Origin: Paraburkholderia sp. BL21I4N1
Lineage (GTDB): Bacteria > Pseudomonadota > Gammaproteobacteria > Burkholderiales > Burkholderiaceae
Reading direction: 5' to 3'
DNA: 64,000 nucleotides
NCBI RefSeq assembly: GCF_002973525.1
Contig: NZ_PVEN01000003.1
Coordinates: forward strand, 62,001 to 126,000
Every line of letters starts with the position of its first letter. The first letter of the stretch is position 1. The position numbers and the translations under genes are program-made. This document shows, piece by piece, positions 37,336 to 44,445 of this stretch. The notes under the pieces are model-generated. The model searched no databases. It had not been told where the DNA came from and saw nothing but the letters and a program-made list of their open reading frames with translations.

Positions 37336-38751
37336 TCAAACCGCCCAGCTAAAAATTTTGCCGGGGTTCATCAGATTGCGTGGATCGAGTGCGTGTTTGA
37401 TCGAGCGCATCGTGTCGACCGCGACGTCGCCGTGTTCCTCGAGCAGAAAGCTCATCTTGTGCAGACCGACGCCGTGCTCGCCCGTACAGGTGCCGTCCAT
37501 GCGCAGCGCGCGTTGGACGATCCGAAGGTTGAGGCGCTCCGCTTCGGCGAGTTCTTCCGGTTTGTCGGGATCGATCAGGATCACCACATGGAAATTGCCG
37601 TCGCCGACATGGCCGACGATCGGGCAGGGCAAGGGCGACGCTTTCAGATCCCGCTCCGTTTCCTCCACGCATTCGGCGAGGCGCGAGATCGGCACGCAGA
37701 CGTCGGTGGTCACGGCGCGGCAACCGGGCTTGAGTTGCAGCATGGCGAAGTAGGCGTTGTGACGGGCGTTCCACAGACGGCTGCGGTCTTCCGGCCGGGT
37801 GGCCCATTCGAAGCCTTCGCCCGAATTCTGCGCGGCGATTTCCTGCACCAGTTCCGCCTGTTCTTTCACGCCGGCTTGCGTGCCGTGAAATTCGAAGAAC
37901 AGCGTGGGCGCTTCACGCAGCGTCAGATTCGAATGACGGTTGATCGAGCGGATGGCGAGCGCGTCGACGAACTCGACGCGCGCGATCGGCACGCCCATCT
38001 GGATCGTTTCGATGACGGCGCGCACCGCGTCGCCCATGGACGGAAACGTGCAGACCGCGGCCGACACGGCTTCCGGTTGCGGATACAGGCGCACCGTGAT
38101 TTCCGTGATGACGCCGAGCGTGCCCTCCGAGCCGACGAACAGGCGCGTGAGGTCGTACCCCGCGGACGATTTGCGGGCGCGGGTGCCGGTCTTGATCACG
38201 CGGCCGTCGGCCAGCACGACGGTCAGGCCGAGCACGTTCTCGCGCATCGTGCCGTAGCGCACGGCGTTGGTGCCCGACGCGCGCGTGGCCGACATGCCGC
38301 CGATGCTCGCGTCCGCGCCCGGGTCGATCGGGAAGAACAGACCGGTGTCGCGCAGTGCCTCGTTCAATTGCTTGCGCGAGATGCCCGGTTCGACGGTGAC
38401 GGTGAGGTCTTCGGCGTTGATCGACAGGACCCGGTTCATTTCCGACAGATCGATCGATACGCCGCCTTGCACCGCCAGCAAATGTCCTTCGAGCGACGAA
38501 CCGTTGCCGTACGGAATGATCGGCACGTTGTACTGGGCGCACAGCGTGACGACGGTTTGCACGTCTTCGGTAGTACGGGCGAAGACGACCGCGTCAGGCA
38601 GTTGGGGATCGAACGGCGACTCGTCGCGGCCATGATGGGCGCGCACGGCTTCGGCCACCGACACGCGCTCACCGAAAGCGGCCTTGAGCGCGCTCAGCAA
38701 TTCGGCGGGAAACGGCCGGCGCAGCGGGGCCGGCGGTACGGGATGGTTCAC
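37336..38751 (-). CDS. FAD-binding oxidase, GlcD/D-lactate dehydrogenase-like
   Basis: A 471-residue protein. The best start is GTG 38751 (VNHPVPPAPLRR), with AGGAG seven bases upstream; a 12-codon ATG extension lacks a site. Domains as in GlcD: VPIIPYGNGSSLEGHLLAVQ, GMSATRASGTNAVRYGTMRE, SAGYDLTRLFVGSEGTLGVI, and C-terminal GHVGDGNFHVVILID and CTGEHGVGLHKMSFLLEEHG. The pattern GDGNFH with EGHLLA is closest to bacterial and mitochondrial D-lactate dehydrogenase (Dld) rather than GlcD. Probably oxidises D-lactate or another 2-hydroxyacid. First gene of the glcDEF-yggS-proC run. Confidence 0.9.
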   Translation of the reverse strand: MNHPVPPAPLRRPFPAELLSALKAAFGERVSVAEAVRAHHGRDESPFDPQLPDAVVFARTTEDVQTVVTLCAQYNVPIIPYGNGSSLEGHLLAVQGGVSIDLSEMNRVLSINAEDLTVTVEPGISRKQLNEALRDTGLFFPIDPGADASIGGMSATRASGTNAVRYGTMRENVLGLTVVLADGRVIKTGTRARKSSAGYDLTRLFVGSEGTLGVITEITVRLYPQPEAVSAAVCTFPSMGDAVRAVIETIQMGVPIARVEFVDALAIRSINRHSNLTLREAPTLFFEFHGTQAGVKEQAELVQEIAAQNSGEGFEWATRPEDRSRLWNARHNAYFAMLQLKPGCRAVTTDVCVPISRLAECVEETERDLKASPLPCPIVGHVGDGNFHVVILIDPDKPEELAEAERLNLRIVQRALRMDGTCTGEHGVGLHKMSFLLEEHGDVAVDTMRSIKHALDPRNLMNPGKIFSWAV

Positions 38752-38859
38752 GCATGTCTCCTGATATATGGCGCAAAGCGGCGGCAAAGCGGTTCTACAG
38801 CATCTGCTTCATTTTACGCCGATCGCCCGTGGGCCAGCGTTTGAACCGGCTCGAACTCC

Positions 38860-38865
38860 TATAAT
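38860..38865 (+). promoter_or_regulatory. -10 box TATAAT upstream of the adenosyltransferase gene
   Basis: A consensus TATAAT, 116 bases ahead of the ATG at 38982, in the gap divergent from the FAD oxidase. The best -35 resemblance is TTGAAC at 38841-38846, which gives only a 13-base spacer, so the promoter is only partly convincing. Confidence 0.5.
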
Positions 38866-38981
38866 GGCGGCGACTTCACGATGCGCGCAATATGGATAAA
38901 CGCGGTGGCCGGTGAGGGCTTCAAGACCCAGTCAGGCCGCCGGGCGTGCACGCATCGCCACTGAATTGCATGGGAGACAGC

Positions 38982-39536
38982 ATGGGCAACCGCTTGAGCA
39001 AGATCGCCACCCGCACCGGCGACGACGGCACCACGGGCCTCGGCGACGGCCGCCGCGTCGGCAAGGACAGCGCACGTATCGCCGCGATCGGCGACGTGGA
39101 CGAACTCAACTCGAATCTCGGCGTGCTGCTATGCGAAACGCTGCCCGACACCGTGCGCGCGGCGCTGATTGCGATTCAGCATGATCTGTTCGATCTGGGT
39201 GGCGAACTCTGCATTCCTGGCCACACGATGATTACCGACCGGCACCTCGCCCAACTCGATGATTGGCTTGCCGATTACAACGCCAGTTTGCCGCCGCTGA
39301 AGGAGTTCATTCTGCCCGGCGGTTCGCGCTCGGCGGCGCTCGCTCACGTGTGCCGCACGGTGTGCCGCCGTGCCGAACGGGCGATCGTGGCGCTAGGCGA
39401 GCAGGAGGAAATCAACGCCGCGCCGCGCCAGTACGTGAACCGTTTGTCCGATCTGCTGTTCGTGCTCGCGCGGGTGCTCAATCGTGCGGACGGCGGTACC
39501 GATGTGCTGTGGCAACACGAACGCGGGGCTAAATAA
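38982..39536 (+). CDS. ATP:cob(I)alamin adenosyltransferase, PduO type
   Basis: A 184-residue protein from the ATG at 38982, with GGGAGA upstream. N-terminal ATP-binding TRTGDDGTTGLGDGRRVGKD, then AIGDVDELNSNLGVLLCE. The C-terminal helices carry CRTVCRRAERAIVAL and NRLSDLLFVLARVLNR, the PduO-type signature. It transfers the adenosyl group from ATP to cob(I)alamin, making coenzyme B12. No B12-dependent enzyme lies nearby. Common Burkholderia names are cobO or pduO; a symbol is not assigned. Confidence 0.93.
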   Translation: MGNRLSKIATRTGDDGTTGLGDGRRVGKDSARIAAIGDVDELNSNLGVLLCETLPDTVRAALIAIQHDLFDLGGELCIPGHTMITDRHLAQLDDWLADYNASLPPLKEFILPGGSRSAALAHVCRTVCRRAERAIVALGEQEEINAAPRQYVNRLSDLLFVLARVLNRADGGTDVLWQHERGAK

Positions 39537-39629
39537 ACCCCAACCGCGAAGAGTTGCGCGACGCAATGGCAGTCTCCGACAAGCCGTGCATGAACACGCG
39601 CAAAAGCGGGCGACCGCGAGCCACGCGCG

Positions 39630-39962
39630 TTACCCAACTGCCAACCTGACCGGCTTGCCGATCCGGCTCAACATTTCCACCAACGTGTCGATGGTGAACT
39701 TGGTGGTCTTCTTGTTCACCACGTCGGACACTCGCGGGCGCGACACCATCAGGACCTCGGCCGCTTCCGCCTGCTTCAGATGATGCTGTTCGATCCAGCT
39801 GGACAGTTCTGTCATGAGCTGCTCCTTGAGCAGCCGCGTGTCGTTGATCTGCTTTTGCGACGCGGCATGCAGGCGCTTCGCCTCGTCGACGGAAAAGCCG
39901 AGTTCGAGGAACAGATTAGCGCCCGGCTTGGACACGTGACGAATTTGAGTGTCGATCGTCAT
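39630..39962 (-). CDS. XRE-family HTH antitoxin of a HigBA-like pair
   Basis: A 110-residue protein with a C-terminal XRE-like HTH (LKQAEAAEVLMVSRPRVSDV, followed by the NKKTTKFTIDTLVEMLSRIG helix). The N-terminal half is a helix-rich toxin-binding region. It starts 3 bases after the toxin stop, so the order is toxin then antitoxin, as in higBA. The antitoxin should bind its own promoter at 40327-40353. Confidence 0.88.
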   Translation of the reverse strand: MTIDTQIRHVSKPGANLFLELGFSVDEAKRLHAASQKQINDTRLLKEQLMTELSSWIEQHHLKQAEAAEVLMVSRPRVSDVVNKKTTKFTIDTLVEMLSRIGKPVRLAVG

Positions 39963-39965
39963 TTG

Positions 39966-40304
39966 TTAAGTTTTCCTATCATTAATAATGGCGCGATAAC
40001 GCGTTTCGGCAATCTTTCTGTCATGCGGTGTTAGCGTTTGCGTTTTTTTCTGCAAACAGTGAAGCACGTACAGCGCATTCACAAACTTGGTCACGTACAT
40101 GACGCGAAAAATACCGTTTGCCTCTTTGATGCGAATTTCACGCGTGCCGGGCCCGATCGAGTCAAACGATTTCCAGTCGTCGGGGTCGAGGCCTGCCTGA
40201 ATTTTGCCAAGCTGAAACCCGGCTTGCCGGCGCGCTTCTTCGGGAAAGGCGAGTAAATCGCGATAGCTGGAGCCGATCCAGCGAAGTTCTTTTTCACGAG
40301 CCAT
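39966..40304 (-). CDS. HigB/Gp49-like (RelE-superfamily) toxin
   Basis: A 112-residue protein from the ATG at 40304; GTG at 40310 is an alternative with a similar upstream AGG. The fold signature fits the phage-derived Gp49-like/HigB family: RWIGSSYRDLLAFPEEARRQ, then LDPDDWKSFDSIGPGTREIR, FRVMYVTKFVNALYVLHCLQ, and the terminal KKTQTLTPHDRKIAETRYRA. Such toxins are ribosome-dependent mRNA endonucleases. It is coupled to the XRE gene and located in core DNA with no mobile-element flanks visible. Confidence 0.88.
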   Translation of the reverse strand: MAREKELRWIGSSYRDLLAFPEEARRQAGFQLGKIQAGLDPDDWKSFDSIGPGTREIRIKEANGIFRVMYVTKFVNALYVLHCLQKKTQTLTPHDRKIAETRYRAIINDRKT

Positions 40305-40326
40305 AATCACCTTTCGTGTACAAAAT

Positions 40327-40353
40327 ATTATACGTAACCTTTCGCCCCGTCAA
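40327..40353 (-). promoter_or_regulatory. Promoter of the toxin-antitoxin operon
   Basis: On the minus strand a consensus TATAAT (40332-40327) and TTGACG (40353-40348), with a 15-base spacer, lie 23-49 bases upstream of the toxin start. An autoregulatory site is expected over this region. Confidence 0.6.
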
Positions 40354-40423
40354 GTCCTCTTCGACCGGGCGATGAATCGTTACGGTACAGAGGTGGCTCG
40401 CTTAGCACCATTCGTCCGTTCGG

Positions 40424-40458
40424 CCGAAAAAAAGCCCGGCTCGAGGAGCCGGGCTTTT
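40424..40458. terminator. Intrinsic terminator after aroG
   Basis: AAAAAAAGCCCGGCTC, short loop, GAGCCGGGCTTTT. On the minus strand the stem is followed by seven U, ending the aroG transcript about 30 bases after its stop. Confidence 0.92.
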
Positions 40459-40490
40459 CGATGCAGCCTTTACCGCGATCGCAGCGCGTT

Positions 40491-41564
40491 TCAGTTGCCG
40501 CTGCCGCGTGCCACGCGTCGTTGCTTGACCGCGTCGGCGAGACCTTCCAGCACGCCGATGCTTTCGTCCCAACCGATGCAGGCGTCGGTAATGCTCTGGC
40601 CGTACGTGAGTGCGCAGCCTTCCTGAAGATCCTGGCGTCCCGCCACGAGATGCGATTCCACCATCACGCCGACAATCCGTTCGTCACCCGAAGCAATCTG
40701 GCGGCCGATATCGGCGCACACCGGAATCTGATTCTCGTGCTTCTTCGAGCTGTTCGCGTGGCTCGCGTCGATCATCAGTCGGGCGGCGAGACCCGCCTTG
40801 CCGATGTCCGCGCACGCGGCGTTGACGCTATCCGCGTCGTAGTTCGGCGTCTTGCCGCCGCGCAGGATGATGTGGCAATCCTCATTGCCCGCGGTGGACA
40901 CGATCGCCGAGTGGCCGCCCTTGGTCACCGACAGGAAATGGTGCGGCTGCGAGGCGGCCTTGATCGCGTCGACGGCGATCTTGACGTTGCCGTCCGTGCC
41001 GTTCTTGAAACCGACCGGGCACGACAGACCCGAGGCCAGCTCGCGGTGCACCTGCGATTCGGTCGTGCGCGCGCCGATCGCGCCCCACGAGATCAGATCC
41101 GCAATGTACTGCGGGCTGATCATGTCGAGGTATTCGGTGCCGGCCGGCAAACCGAGCTCGTTGATGCGCAACAGCAGCTCGCGCGCGGTGCGCAGGCCGT
41201 CGTTGATCTTGAAGCTGTTGTCCATGTGCGGGTCGTTGATGAGACCTTTCCAGCCCACCGTGGTGCGCGGCTTTTCGAAGTACACGCGCATCACGATTTC
41301 GAGCTCGCCGGCGAAACGCTTGCGTTGCTCGACGAGGCGGCCGGCGTATTCCATCGCCGCCTTGGTATCGTGAATCGAGCACGGCCCGATGATGACGATC
41401 AGGCGGTCTTCCATGCCATGCAGAATGCGATGCATCGCGTTACGCGAGTGGTAGATCACGTCGGACACCGTTTCGTCGCAGGCGAATTCGCGGATCAGGT
41501 GAGCGGGCGGCGTGAGTTCTTTCAATTCGCGGATGCGGACATCGTCGGTGTTGTGCGGGGGCAT
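40491..41564 (-). CDS. aroG: 3-deoxy-D-arabino-heptulosonate 7-phosphate synthase (class I)
   Basis: A 357-residue enzyme of the AroFGH type. It joins phosphoenolpyruvate and erythrose-4-phosphate as the first step of aromatic synthesis. Landmarks: VIIGPCSIHDTKAAMEYAGR near residue 60, RVYFEKPRTTVGWKGLINDP, GARTTESQVHRELASGLSCP, VGFKNGTDGNVKIAVDAI, and LMIDASHANSSKKHENQIPV with metal-binding His. Feedback specificity (Phe/Tyr/Trp) cannot be read safely. Single gene with its own terminator. Confidence 0.96.
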   Translation of the reverse strand: MPPHNTDDVRIRELKELTPPAHLIREFACDETVSDVIYHSRNAMHRILHGMEDRLIVIIGPCSIHDTKAAMEYAGRLVEQRKRFAGELEIVMRVYFEKPRTTVGWKGLINDPHMDNSFKINDGLRTARELLLRINELGLPAGTEYLDMISPQYIADLISWGAIGARTTESQVHRELASGLSCPVGFKNGTDGNVKIAVDAIKAASQPHHFLSVTKGGHSAIVSTAGNEDCHIILRGGKTPNYDADSVNAACADIGKAGLAARLMIDASHANSSKKHENQIPVCADIGRQIASGDERIVGVMVESHLVAGRQDLQEGCALTYGQSITDACIGWDESIGVLEGLADAVKQRRVARGSGN

Positions 41565-41617
41565 GGTGTTTCTCCTGAATCGGTTCGTAGCGTGTTCGGT
41601 TTCAAAGGCGTGAGACG

Positions 41618-41649
41618 AAAAAAAACCGCCAGACTGGCTGGCGGTTTTT
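41618..41649. terminator. Bidirectional intrinsic terminator downstream of tldD
   Basis: Eight A, CCGCCAG (41626-41632), loop ACTGG, CTGGCGG (41638-41644), five T. On the minus strand it has an eight-U tail, so it can end the tldD transcript before aroG. Confidence 0.9.
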
Positions 41650-41708
41650 CGGGAATTCTTGGTGTCTTGCGTGTACTAACACCCCTCTCGATCCGCCAGC
41701 GGTCTGAG

Positions 41709-41855
41709 ATGCCAAAAAAAGTAAAAGTAAAACTTGGCGGACATGGCGAAATGGGGTGGCTGCTAAAAAAGGTGAATGACTTTATAACCCGGGCAGACGC
41801 TGCGGTGCAAGCCGTGGGGTGCAAAAATGCGGGAAATCCGCATACTTCGTGCTAA
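41709..41855 (+). CDS. Possible 48-aa basic small protein or small RNA unit
   Basis: ATG at 41709, stop TAA at 41853-41855. The product is Lys-rich (MPKKVKVKLGGHGEMGWLLK) with four late Cys/His residues (GCKNAGNPHTSC). The region is far poorer in GC than the flanking genes. The upstream sequence has only a weak GAG close to the ATG. A plus-strand intrinsic terminator begins 13 bases before the stop codon, and the stop sits in its loop. Either a small gene or an RNA carrying a fortuitous frame. No family recognised. Confidence 0.35.
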   Translation: MPKKVKVKLGGHGEMGWLLKKVNDFITRADAAVQAVGCKNAGNPHTSC

Positions 41856-41880
41856 ATGCTCACGGAGTATGCATTTTTTT
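41840..41880 (+). terminator. Plus-strand intrinsic terminator overlapping the small ORF stop
   Basis: GCATACT and CGTG (41840-41851) pair with CACG and AGTATGC (41861-41872) with one internal mismatch; the loop is CTAAATGCT; seven T follow (41874-41880). The U-tract is on the plus strand only, although both neighbouring annotated genes read on the minus strand. Confidence 0.75.
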
Positions 41881-41886
41881 CAAAGA

Positions 41887-43353
41887 TCAGGCCGTGCCGC
41901 CCACCGTCATCCGGTCGATCCGCAGCGTCGGCTGGCCGACGCCCACCGGCACGCTCTGGCCTTCCTTGCCGCACACGCCCACTCCCGAATCGAGCTTCAT
42001 GTCGTTGCCGATCATGCTGACGAACTTGAGCGATTCCGGGCCGCTGCCGATCAGCGTCGCGCCCTTCACCGGATACGTGACCTTGCCGTTTTCGATCATG
42101 TACGCCTCGGACGCCGAGAACACGAACTTGCCGTTGGTGATGTCCACCTGACCGCCGCCGAAGTTCACCGCATACAGACCGTGCTTCACGGATTCGATAA
42201 TTTCCTTCGGATCCTTGTCGCCGTTCAGCATGTACGTGTTGGTCATGCGCGGCATCGGCAGCGCGGCATACGACTCGCGGCGCGCGTTGCCCGTAACGGG
42301 CATCTTCATCAGACGCGCGTTCAGCGTGTCTTGAATGTAGCCCTTCAGGATGCCGTCTTCGATCAGCGTGGTGCACTGAGTCGGGTTGCCTTCGTCGTCG
42401 ATATTCAGCGAGCCGCGGCGGTTCGGCAGCGTGCCGTCGTCGACCACGGTGACGCCCTTGGCGGCGACCTGTTCGCCGATGCGTCCCGCGAATGCCGACG
42501 ATCCCTTGCGGTTGAAGTCGCCCTCGAGTCCGTGGCCGATCGCCTCGTGCAGCAGCACGCCGGGCCAGCCCGGTCCGAGCACGACGGTCATCGCGCCGGC
42601 CGGCGCCGGACGCGCGTCCAGATTCACCAGCGCCGCATGAACCGCGTCGTCGACGTAGCCCGACAGGACTTCATCAGTGAAATAGCCGTAGTCGAAGCGG
42701 CCGCCGCCGCCGCCGCTGCCGATTTCGCGGCGGCCGTTCTGCTCGGCGATCACCGTGACCGACACGCGTACGAGCGGCCGGATGTCGGCCGCGAAGCCGC
42801 CGTCGCTGCGTGCCACCAGCACCACGTCGTATTCGCCGGCGAGGCCGGCCATGACTTGCTGGATGCGCGGATCGCGGCCGCGCGCCATCTGTTCGATGCG
42901 CTCGAGCAGCTTGACCTTGGCGGTTGCGTCGAGCGAATGCAGCGGATCGGACGGCAGATACAGATCGCGCCCGGCAATGCCGGTCAGCGACGAAGCCGCC
43001 TTGATCTTCTGCTTGCCGCCGCCGACCTTGGCGATCGCGCGCGTGGCGAGAGCGGCCTGGCGAATCGCTTCGGGCGACAGGTCGTCCGAATAAGCGAATG
43101 CCGTACGGTCACCCGATACGGCACGCACGCCGACGCCCTGATCGATGCTGAAACTGCCCGACTTCACGATGCCTTCTTCGAGACTCCACGCCTCGCTGCG
43201 CGTGTACTGGAAGTACAGATCCGCGTAATCGATCTTGTGCGTGAAGATTTCGGCGAGCGTGCGGGTGAGCAGGGATTCGTCGAGACCGTAGGGCGTCAGG
43301 AGGATGTCCTTGGCGGTGGCGAGATTACGGATACCGGGTTCGATGATGTTCAT
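41887..43353 (-). CDS. tldD: Metalloprotease TldD
   Basis: A 488-residue protein of the TldD/PmbA family, which together degrade unfolded peptides and mature small modified peptides (microcin B17, CcdA). Metal site [20 protein letters not shown] (HExxxH) near residue 270 with a downstream Cys/Glu region; [20 protein letters not shown] precedes it. PmbA is not in the window. Located downstream of the nitrilase gene and yhdP on the same strand, with 113 bases to the nitrilase gene. Confidence 0.95.
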   Translation of the reverse strand: MNIIEPGIRNLATAKDILLTPYGLDESLLTRTLAEIFTHKIDYADLYFQYTRSEAWSLEEGIVKSGSFSIDQGVGVRAVSGDRTAFAYSDDLSPEAIRQAALATRAIAKVGGGKQKIKAASSLTGIAGRDLYLPSDPLHSLDATAKVKLLERIEQMARGRDPRIQQVMAGLAGEYDVVLVARSDGGFAADIRPLVRVSVTVIAEQNGRREIGSGGGGGRFDYGYFTDEVLSGYVDDAVHAALVNLDARPAPAGAMTVVLGPGWPGVLLHEAIGHGLEGDFNRKGSSAFAGRIGEQVAAKGVTVVDDGTLPNRRGSLNIDDEGNPTQCTTLIEDGILKGYIQDTLNARLMKMPVTGNARRESYAALPMPRMTNTYMLNGDKDPKEIIESVKHGLYAVNFGGGQVDITNGKFVFSASEAYMIENGKVTYPVKGATLIGSGPESLKFVSMIGNDMKLDSGVGVCGKEGQSVPVGVGQPTLRIDRMTVGGTA

Positions 43354-43466
43354 GCGAAGTATGTTCTGCTCGATACGAAGGATTCGGTTAGCGCCACGCT
43401 CACTATATGAGTGGCAGGCGCCGCACTTTCAATGCCGCGCGGTGATCGGTCTGTCGGTCACCTGAG

Positions 43467-44318
43467 TCACTTAAGCACGCGATGACGCCAGGCGGGCAGG
43501 CTCTGCCGCACCTCGTCGATGCGCGCGCGCTCGAGATTGCCGGCGACCACACCGGCGCCTTCGTCGCGCACCGCGACGATTTCACCCCACGGGTCGATCA
43601 GCATGCTGTGGCCCCAGGTCCGGCGGCCGTTTTCGTGGTTCCCGCCTTGCGCGGCGGCCAGCACGTAACACTGGTTTTCGACCGCGCGAGCCCGCAGCAG
43701 CATTTCCCAATGCGCGCGGCCGGTGGTGTAAGTGAACGCCGACGGCACCACGATCAGTGCGCAGTCGCCCATGCGGCGGTACAGCTCCGGAAAGCGCAGA
43801 TCGTAGCAGACCGACAGGCCGACGCGGCCGAACGGCGCTTCGAACGTGCGGACTTCGTCGCCGGGGCGAATGGTGCGCGCCTCGTCGAACGATTCCTCAC
43901 CCTTTTCGAAGTTGAACAGGTGGATCTTGTCGTAGCGGGCGGCCTCGTTGCCCTGCGGGTCGAAAACCAGCGTGGTGTTCAGCACGCGCGACGCTTCCGG
44001 CGCGGTGAGCGGCAGTGTGCCGCCGATCACCCAGATCTTGTGACGGCGCGCGGCATCGGCGAGAAAGCGCTGGATCGGGCCGTCCTGATAGGGTTCGCGC
44101 ACCGCCAGCTTATCGGTGTCCTTGAAACCCATGAAGCAGAAGTATTCGGGCAGCAGGACCAGCTGCGCGCCGTCGGCGGCGGCTTCGGCGATCAGGCGTT
44201 GCGCTTCGGCGAGGTTGCGTTCGCGCTCCGGCGTGCTGACCATCTGCAGCGCGGCGACGCGAAAGACGCTGTCCAGAGAGCCGCTGGATACGGTTGAAGA
44301 GACGTGTGGTTCGCTCAT
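43467..44318 (-). CDS. Carbon-nitrogen hydrolase (Nit1/Nit2-like amidase)
   Basis: A 283-residue protein from the ATG at 44318 (MSEPHVSSTVSSGSLDSVFR); a long upstream frame overlapping yhdP is not credible. The Glu-Lys-Cys triad of the nitrilase superfamily is visible: LVLLPEYFCFMGFKDTDKL (Glu), YDKIHLFNFEKGEESFDEAR (Lys), and VGLSVCYDLRFPELYRRMGD (Cys). The subfamily resembles deaminated-glutathione amidase/Nit1, which repairs a by-product of transaminase action on glutathione; omega-amidase is an alternative. It lies between yhdP and tldD, all on the minus strand. Confidence 0.92.
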   Translation of the reverse strand: MSEPHVSSTVSSGSLDSVFRVAALQMVSTPERERNLAEAQRLIAEAAADGAQLVLLPEYFCFMGFKDTDKLAVREPYQDGPIQRFLADAARRHKIWVIGGTLPLTAPEASRVLNTTLVFDPQGNEAARYDKIHLFNFEKGEESFDEARTIRPGDEVRTFEAPFGRVGLSVCYDLRFPELYRRMGDCALIVVPSAFTYTTGRAHWEMLLRARAVENQCYVLAAAQGGNHENGRRTWGHSMLIDPWGEIVAVRDEGAGVVAGNLERARIDEVRQSLPAWRHRVLK

Positions 44319-44445
44319 GAGCGTTTCGAAAAACTCCCGGCAGGGCGGCGGCGCGACCCGCTGGCGCCGCCTACGTCGTTCAAGGCTGGCTGGGCCGCCG
44401 GTGTGGCACCGCGCGCGTCCGACCGGGTAAAGGGTCGAATAGAGC

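Larger units (their letters stand above)
41565..41886. other. 322-bp gap between aroG and tldD: two terminators and a small ORF
   Basis: Contains a bidirectional terminator near the aroG side (41618-41649), an unusually AT-rich stretch with a 48-codon plus-strand frame, and a second, plus-oriented terminator (41840-41880). Confidence 0.8.
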
